19,399 bases of DNA from NCBI GenBank assembly GCA_030950825.1, contig JAUZQT010000108.1, forward strand, positions 1 to 19,399, given 5' to 3'. Under the pieces are notes generated by a model that was not told where the DNA came from, ran no database searches, and worked only from the letters and a program-made list of their open reading frames with translations. The first letter of the stretch is position 1, and each line of letters opens with the position of its first letter. The position numbers and the translations under genes are program-made. This document shows positions 14,738 to 19,399 of this stretch, piece after piece. The stretch comes from Mariprofundaceae bacterium (GTDB lineage Bacteria > Pseudomonadota > Zetaproteobacteria > Mariprofundales > Mariprofundaceae).

Positions 14738-17700
14738 ACTACTGTTTCACGCTGACGCTTTTCTTCACGATAGGTTTCAATGCTTAAGTTACGCAGCTTC
14801 GAGCTTGTGCCACCCTCATTGCTCACATAACCCACATGCTGCACATGGGGTTCAATGATGTGGATTTTTTGCAATGGTGTCACAATAAGCAATTGCAGAT
14901 TCAGTTGCGCAAATAATTTCAAACCATACTCGGCCGATTCATCCGAACCTCGCCCGAATGCTTCGTCAATCACCACAAAACGGAATGAGCGCGAACGCAC
15001 TGCATTCCATTCCAAGCCAAATTGATAAGCCAGACTTGCCGCCAAAATGGTGTATGCCAACTTCTCTTTTTGACCGCCCGACTTACCTCCCGAATCAGCA
15101 TAATGTTCATATTCTTCATCATCTTCACGCCAACGCTCAGATGCCGCAAAGCGAAACCAGTTGCGTACATCCGAAACCTTACGCTGCCAACGCAAGTCTG
15201 CATCGGCTTCACCCTCACGACCACGAAAGCGAGCAATAATCTTTTGCACCTGCAAAAACTTCTTTTCAGAATACTGCTCATCTTCAGAGCCTGTCACACT
15301 GCCCTCTGTACAAGCTTTTAAATCCTGCTGAAACGTTTGTATTTCAGCATCGGCGGCAGGCTGCGCCAACAAGGTAATATATCGCCCTTCGACATAATCG
15401 ATATGGGTCAATGATGCATTGATACGCTCAATGCGCTCCTTGATCGTTTCTCGCTCACGCAACAACTGGCTTTGAAAATTCGCAATCTCACGAATGGTGT
15501 TTTCATTCAACATTTCTTTAAAACGCGCCTCAAAATTCGGCAAGCCATCAGCATGCAAGCTTTCAAGCATCTTCTCATACTCATGTGCGGCGCGTAAATT
15601 AGCATCCACCTCCTGCGTTTCCAAGGGATACATTTCTTTAAAATGCGCCATTTCTTGAATAATATGCGCATATAAACGCGATAATTTTCCATCCAAGCTT
15701 TGCATTCGCTTATTCAATTCGCCGCGCAATGCCTGCTCTTGGCTCTCGCAAAACGCCACCTGCTGTGGCGCATCCTTACCCAACACAGCATCCGCCAATT
15801 CCTTCAATACTGCCTGATAAGCTTGCCAAGCCTCGCCTTCTTCTAGCAGCAAGGTTTGCAAATTTGCATGCATACTTTGAGCATCGGTGCGCTTTTGGTC
15901 AGTTTTGGAACATTCATCGCGGCGTTTTAATAGCAATGCTTCATCTTTTTCCAATTGCGACAATACTTTATCACGCTGCTCTGCCAACAAACGCAGTTGA
16001 TCCGATGCCGCTTCCAAGGCACTTTTCTCTGCGCTTAATTGCTCAACTTCCACGGCCAATGGCCGCCAGTTAACATCTTGGAAATCTGGATAGGCTTTGA
16101 GTTGATTTAATAATGATAAGCGCAACTGCTTTGATTTTAATGCCTTTTGTAAACCAGCAATACGATCACCAAGCGCTACTAATACCTGTTGTTGCCGATC
16201 AGCCTCAACTTCCAAAGCGGCGATTTTCTCCGCATTGCTCCAACCCAAAACAAAGCGTCGCTTATCATCAATACGATGCCGATCATCTTTTTCATGACGG
16301 CCACCTTTGGCTTTGATTTGTCCTGCCATGGTAATCGCCCGCGTTTCTCTACGAAAGCTTTCTAAATCCTGACAACAGGCATAATCAAAGCGCTTTGCCA
16401 ACTCTTGCTGCAACCAAGTATAAAATGCCGAATCTGGCTTAACTTCTAACTTATGCGCCAATGATGTGGCATGTTGCGGGCTGTGTTGCTGACCATGTTC
16501 AGACAGCCGTTCGCGTACCCGATAAAAAACCAAGCGCCCTTGCAGGTGATGCTCATTCACCCATGCCATCACCTTGCTATAATACGCATCGGCAACCAAC
16601 ATCGATAAAGCAAAGCCATGCAATAAACGCTCCGCCGCGCCTTGCCAGTCACGCTCGTCTTCACGCACCTGAATCAATTCGCCCGCAAAAGGCATAGCCT
16701 CTTCAGCCAAGCCAAGATCTGCGCATAGGCGTTGGCGAATTTTGATTTGATGTTCATGAATATTACTTTTACGACTTTTCAAGCCTTTTAACTCAAGCTG
16801 TAAGGAATCATATTCACGCTTGCCTGCTGCCAAATCCACACCCAGCTCATTCATATCATTTTGCGTTTGCGCTTCTTCATCTGCAAGGCTTTGCAACAAC
16901 GCCAAACAACTGTCTCGCTGCTGCAAAAAAGCCTCAACATCCTTCACCGCTGGCAATTCAAGATGCGCAATAATCTCGTCGTAACGTTGCGCACGTTGCA
17001 AACATCGTGTCTTTTCCTGCTCTTTTTCATCTATTTTCTGTTCTAATACGGCAATACGGTCGCCACCTTGATCGGCTATAGCACGTTCCAATTCTCGCTC
17101 TTGTTGCTGCTCTGACTTCACCTTTTCATTCAGTTCTGATACCTGAAATTGTAAGCGTTCTAGTTCGCCATCAAGCTTGACCATCCGCCCTGCCAATAAA
17201 TCTGATTTGATATTGCCCATATATGCTCTTAGTGCTTGGCGCGCCTGCTCCCAAGCTAATTTTTCACGGTCAAGCACAGCATGTTGCTGGCATTTCTCAA
17301 CCAGAGGCGTGAGTAAACCCATCTGTTTTTTGGCCGTAAGCACAGCTTTGTGCGCCCTATCCAAATCATCGAAGTGGGCAATCAACGCATCAATGCGCGA
17401 CTGCACATCAAAGGCCTCCAGCATATGGCCTCGTACAAATTCCGTTAAATTACCAATGGATTTCATCGAAACCGTCTGATGAAACAATTCCAGTGCTTGC
17501 TCGTTTTCAATGCCAAAACGGCGGCGAAAAAATGCACCATAAGCAGGAAACGCATCAAACAAATTTACCTGCTGCTTTTTCAAGCGTTTACGCAAGGCGG
17601 CCATCTCCGTACCAAAGCCGCCAAAATGCTCTTGAATCGTTCGTGCTTCATCAGCGACCGCATAAAAGCGTTCGGGCTGACCTTGTGGCTGGCGAAACCA

Positions 17701-18117
17701 AAATACTTGCGCCAAAGTCACTGTTTGATCATAACCTTCATTGTAAAACTCACCCAAAATCACACTATAACTACCATGTTTGCGTAATGCGACGGGCTTT
17801 GCGGTGCCCACTGATTCACTTTGTTCCGATTTATAAAAGCCCAACACATACGAGCGCAAGTCACGCTCTTTTGCCGTTGCACCTGCGGCTTTATTGTAGG
17901 CAACGCGGTGTGCAGGCACCAATAATGTCGTGACAGCATCCACCAATGTTGATTTTCCCGAACCTATATCACCCGTCAGCAAGACATTTTTGCCATCTAT
18001 ATCAAAGGACCATACTTTTTGATCAAATGTTCCCCAGTTCAACACTTCCAAACGTTTGAGGCGAAAGCCTGTAAGCGAGTCATCTTTTACAAAATCTAGC
18101 GTTAACCCTTGATTCAT
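14734..18117 (-). CDS. jetC: Wadjet protein JetC (MukB-like SMC ATPase)
   Basis: SMC-family motor of 1127 residues that powers DNA loop extrusion in Wadjet. An N-terminal head half carries Walker A (GDIGSGKST, residues 49-57). Two long charged coiled-coil arms flank a hinge-like section around residues 480-570. The C-terminal head half has the signature KSGGQKEKLAY (from about 1012) and Walker B with its catalytic acid (VVIDEAFGRGSDES, D1051-E1052). Length is normal for JetC. It begins with ATG at 18117, overlapping the jetB stop (ATGA), and its stop overlaps the jetD start. All ATPase motifs are intact and I see no frame disruption. Confidence 0.93.
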   Translation of the reverse strand: MNQGLTLDFVKDDSLTGFRLKRLEVLNWGTFDQKVWSFDIDGKNVLLTGDIGSGKSTLVDAVTTLLVPAHRVAYNKAAGATAKERDLRSYVLGFYKSEQSESVGTAKPVALRKHGSYSVILGEFYNEGYDQTVTLAQVFWFRQPQGQPERFYAVADEARTIQEHFGGFGTEMAALRKRLKKQQVNLFDAFPAYGAFFRRRFGIENEQALELFHQTVSMKSIGNLTEFVRGHMLEAFDVQSRIDALIAHFDDLDRAHKAVLTAKKQMGLLTPLVEKCQQHAVLDREKLAWEQARQALRAYMGNIKSDLLAGRMVKLDGELERLQFQVSELNEKVKSEQQQERELERAIADQGGDRIAVLEQKIDEKEQEKTRCLQRAQRYDEIIAHLELPAVKDVEAFLQQRDSCLALLQSLADEEAQTQNDMNELGVDLAAGKREYDSLQLELKGLKSRKSNIHEHQIKIRQRLCADLGLAEEAMPFAGELIQVREDERDWQGAAERLLHGFALSMLVADAYYSKVMAWVNEHHLQGRLVFYRVRERLSEHGQQHSPQHATSLAHKLEVKPDSAFYTWLQQELAKRFDYACCQDLESFRRETRAITMAGQIKAKGGRHEKDDRHRIDDKRRFVLGWSNAEKIAALEVEADRQQQVLVALGDRIAGLQKALKSKQLRLSLLNQLKAYPDFQDVNWRPLAVEVEQLSAEKSALEAASDQLRLLAEQRDKVLSQLEKDEALLLKRRDECSKTDQKRTDAQSMHANLQTLLLEEGEAWQAYQAVLKELADAVLGKDAPQQVAFCESQEQALRGELNKRMQSLDGKLSRLYAHIIQEMAHFKEMYPLETQEVDANLRAAHEYEKMLESLHADGLPNFEARFKEMLNENTIREIANFQSQLLRERETIKERIERINASLTHIDYVEGRYITLLAQPAADAEIQTFQQDLKACTEGSVTGSEDEQYSEKKFLQVQKIIARFRGREGEADADLRWQRKVSDVRNWFRFAASERWREDDEEYEHYADSGGKSGGQKEKLAYTILAASLAYQFGLEWNAVRSRSFRFVVIDEAFGRGSDESAEYGLKLFAQLNLQLLIVTPLQKIHIIEPHVQHVGYVSNEGGTSSKLRNLSIETYREEKRQRETVV

Positions 18118-18728
18118 GCCGCACCTACTTTGGGCTGTAGCAACTGTTTATATTCAGCCAAACGCAGATCAAATTCAGCCAACCACTGCGCATCCACAAA
18201 AGATTTAATAATGCGATGTAATTCAAACATCTTTTCACTGCCTTTAAGCGCCCTTGCAAAACCCATTTTAACTGTTTGATTGATATAGCCATCCACCTGA
18301 TCAATCAGGCGAACCTCATTGCTACCCTCTGGCAAAAAGACGCGAATCATCTCCACGATTTCATCGCGCGACACCATCACCCGCGCTTCACCACCTGACG
18401 CATCCGATTCCGCCATGCGTTCACGCAGCAATGCCAATAACAGGCTTACATGAAACGATAGCTGCCGCCGAGCAATCAAGCGTGGGATTTTGTCCTCCTC
18501 ACCACTTTGCTCACTCGCTCGTAAAAAGGCATAACCTTCGGCTTCATCCAAAATCAAGCTTAAACCCAAAACTTCCACATATTCCGAAACTGCCAACTGC
18601 ATATTCAATAGCAGCTGCCATAGCTTTGAATCATTCTCGCGATCCACCATACCTTTGCACAAAGCTACGACCACGGCTGATAATTTTGGGTCACGCTGAG
18701 CAGCCTCTTGTTGTGTTTCATTATGCAT
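18114..18728 (-). CDS. jetB: Wadjet protein JetB (MukE-like, DUF4194)
   Basis: Small kleisin-partner subunit of 204 residues, the MukE counterpart in Wadjet. The winged-helix character and the motifs LSLILDEAEGYAFLRA, LIARRQLSFHVSLLLALLRE and VMVSRDEIVEMIRVFLPEG fit DUF4194. Its ATG at 18728 lies 8 bases inside the end of the restriction-enzyme gene before it, and its TGA overlaps jetC, so the three genes are read as a coupled unit. In usual Wadjet operons jetA (DUF3375, MukF-like) sits immediately upstream; here it does not. Confidence 0.88.
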   Translation of the reverse strand: MHNETQQEAAQRDPKLSAVVVALCKGMVDRENDSKLWQLLLNMQLAVSEYVEVLGLSLILDEAEGYAFLRASEQSGEEDKIPRLIARRQLSFHVSLLLALLRERMAESDASGGEARVMVSRDEIVEMIRVFLPEGSNEVRLIDQVDGYINQTVKMGFARALKGSEKMFELHRIIKSFVDAQWLAEFDLRLAEYKQLLQPKVGAA

Positions 18729-19399
18729 TCGATGATCTCACTGTTTCAAATTGCTGAATAAAACTATCCAAACCATGTTGTTCTTTGACCTCATCATGCG
18801 GAATCAGTACATACTTCCATACTTTTCCATCATGATTTTTTAGATATACACTCGCATTGGCGCACCACTTCACGCCAGCCTTGGATTTTTCGCTGACTTC
18901 TTCGTTCCAAGAGCCATCTTCGTTGCGATGTTGCGTACTTTTGGTTTCTACCATCAATATCGTATCATCGGTTTCCACTACAAAATCAGGCACATATTCA
19001 GGGTGGTCAATGCCCTTTTTATAATACATCTTAAATTGACCTTTGGCAGGCTTAAACCATTTGATGGCATCCCGTTCCAGGATAATCGCAAAGCGGCGTT
19101 CGGTATCCGAATCAAACTTCTGCATGGGGTACAAGCATTTGTTGAAGTGTCCAAAAAGCATCTGTTTAATCTTGCCAACTTCTTTCACCGTATCACGATA
19201 AGGGTACACATCCTGCCCTTGTGCCGTGGTGTAGGCGCAATCCTTTAATGGTGTGAATCCACTGCGAACTTCTACCTCATATTCCGTCGCGTCTTCATAA
19301 AAATGCTGATTCATTTGTGCATGAATAACCTTGGCAATGGCCTCACTTTGATTTTGCAGCACGTTCTCAACATCTTTATCATCGCTTAAATAGGATTGC
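18721..19399 (-). CDS. Type III restriction enzyme R subunit, C-terminal part (runs off window)
   Basis: The C-terminal part of a helicase-nuclease, like the Res subunit of type III restriction systems, with a PD-(D/E)XK nuclease core: VPDFVVETDDTILMVETKS, giving D126, E139 and K141 counted from a GTG at 19362. The surrounding ERRFAIILERDAIKWFKP and KYVLIPHDEV segments also fit that family's tail. The frame stays open through 19363-19399, so that GTG is not the real start and the helicase motor lies outside the window. The gene ends 8 bases inside jetB, an overlap that suggests it belongs to the same transcription unit. Alternatives are another DEAD-box helicase-nuclease of a defence island; I cannot tell without the upstream part. 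Confidence 0.8.
   Translation of the reverse strand, partial: QSYLSDDKDVENVLQNQSEAIAKVIHAQMNQHFYEDATEYEVEVRSGFTPLKDCAYTTAQGQDVYPYRDTVKEVGKIKQMLFGHFNKCLYPMQKFDSDTERRFAIILERDAIKWFKPAKGQFKMYYKKGIDHPEYVPDFVVETDDTILMVETKSTQHRNEDGSWNEEVSEKSKAGVKWCANASVYLKNHDGKVWKYVLIPHDEVKEQHGLDSFIQQFETVRSSNA

Noticed and set aside
17493..17933. 146-codon open frame on the plus strand
   Set aside because: It lies fully antisense to the intact jetC gene, has no ribosome site or recognisable motif, and is explained by the coding pattern of jetC. The same holds for the other plus-strand frames between 13584 and 19248.
18721..19399. The partial gene before jetB as JetA
   Set aside because: Its C-terminus carries a PD-(D/E)XK nuclease core and type III Res-like segments. 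It does not look like the helical and winged-helix MukF-like JetA.

Overview
The window comes from a Gram-negative bacterium: it has a class A penicillin-binding protein, an outer-membrane beta-barrel and a periplasmic TPR protein. Base composition is moderate and slightly AT-rich by eye. A gamma- or zetaproteobacterium would fit, but nothing here fixes the genus and there is no rRNA or tRNA.

Layout. (1) 1-2472 (+): penicillin-binding protein 1A, a core cell-wall gene. (2) 2473-6270: an accessory scrap zone. It holds a VapBC toxin-antitoxin pair, a complete REP-associated tyrosine transposase (RAYT) with its end repeats and a detached 57-bp copy of its tail, a YefM-YoeB pair, and two internally deleted pseudogenes (an Hsp70-like chaperone and a DUF4143-type AAA ATPase). 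It ends at a solitary end of a dispersed intergenic repeat. (3) 6326-13323 (+): a compact six-gene operon of uncertain function. It encodes a TetR-PqqD fusion, a CarB-like ATP-grasp ligase, a fold-III PLP decarboxylase, a urea-transporter/M23-peptidase fusion, an outer-membrane beta-barrel and an exported TPR protein. The genes overlap or nearly touch, and together span cytoplasm, inner membrane, periplasm and outer membrane. (4) 13324-13535: a MITE-like element with 17-bp inverted ends between two convergent operons. (5) 13532-19399 (-): a defence operon with jetB, jetC and jetD of a Wadjet (SMC-family anti-plasmid) system. It is preceded, with overlapping reading frames, by the C-terminal part of a type III restriction enzyme R subunit that runs off the window.

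Main points of interest. The six-gene operon looks like a coherent and possibly undescribed make-and-export (or sense-and-remodel) pathway: an amine-generating decarboxylase and a carboxylate-amine ligase sit beside a membrane channel with its own periplasmic metallopeptidase. The defence operon is atypical because a helicase-nuclease subunit occupies the place directly before jetB where the MukF-like JetA is normally found. jetD is interrupted near its end by an in-frame amber codon inside a 9-nt tandem duplication, so the system may be disabled or translated by readthrough. The accessory zone shows repeated mobile-element wear: the same repeat family sits at the boundaries of three segments.
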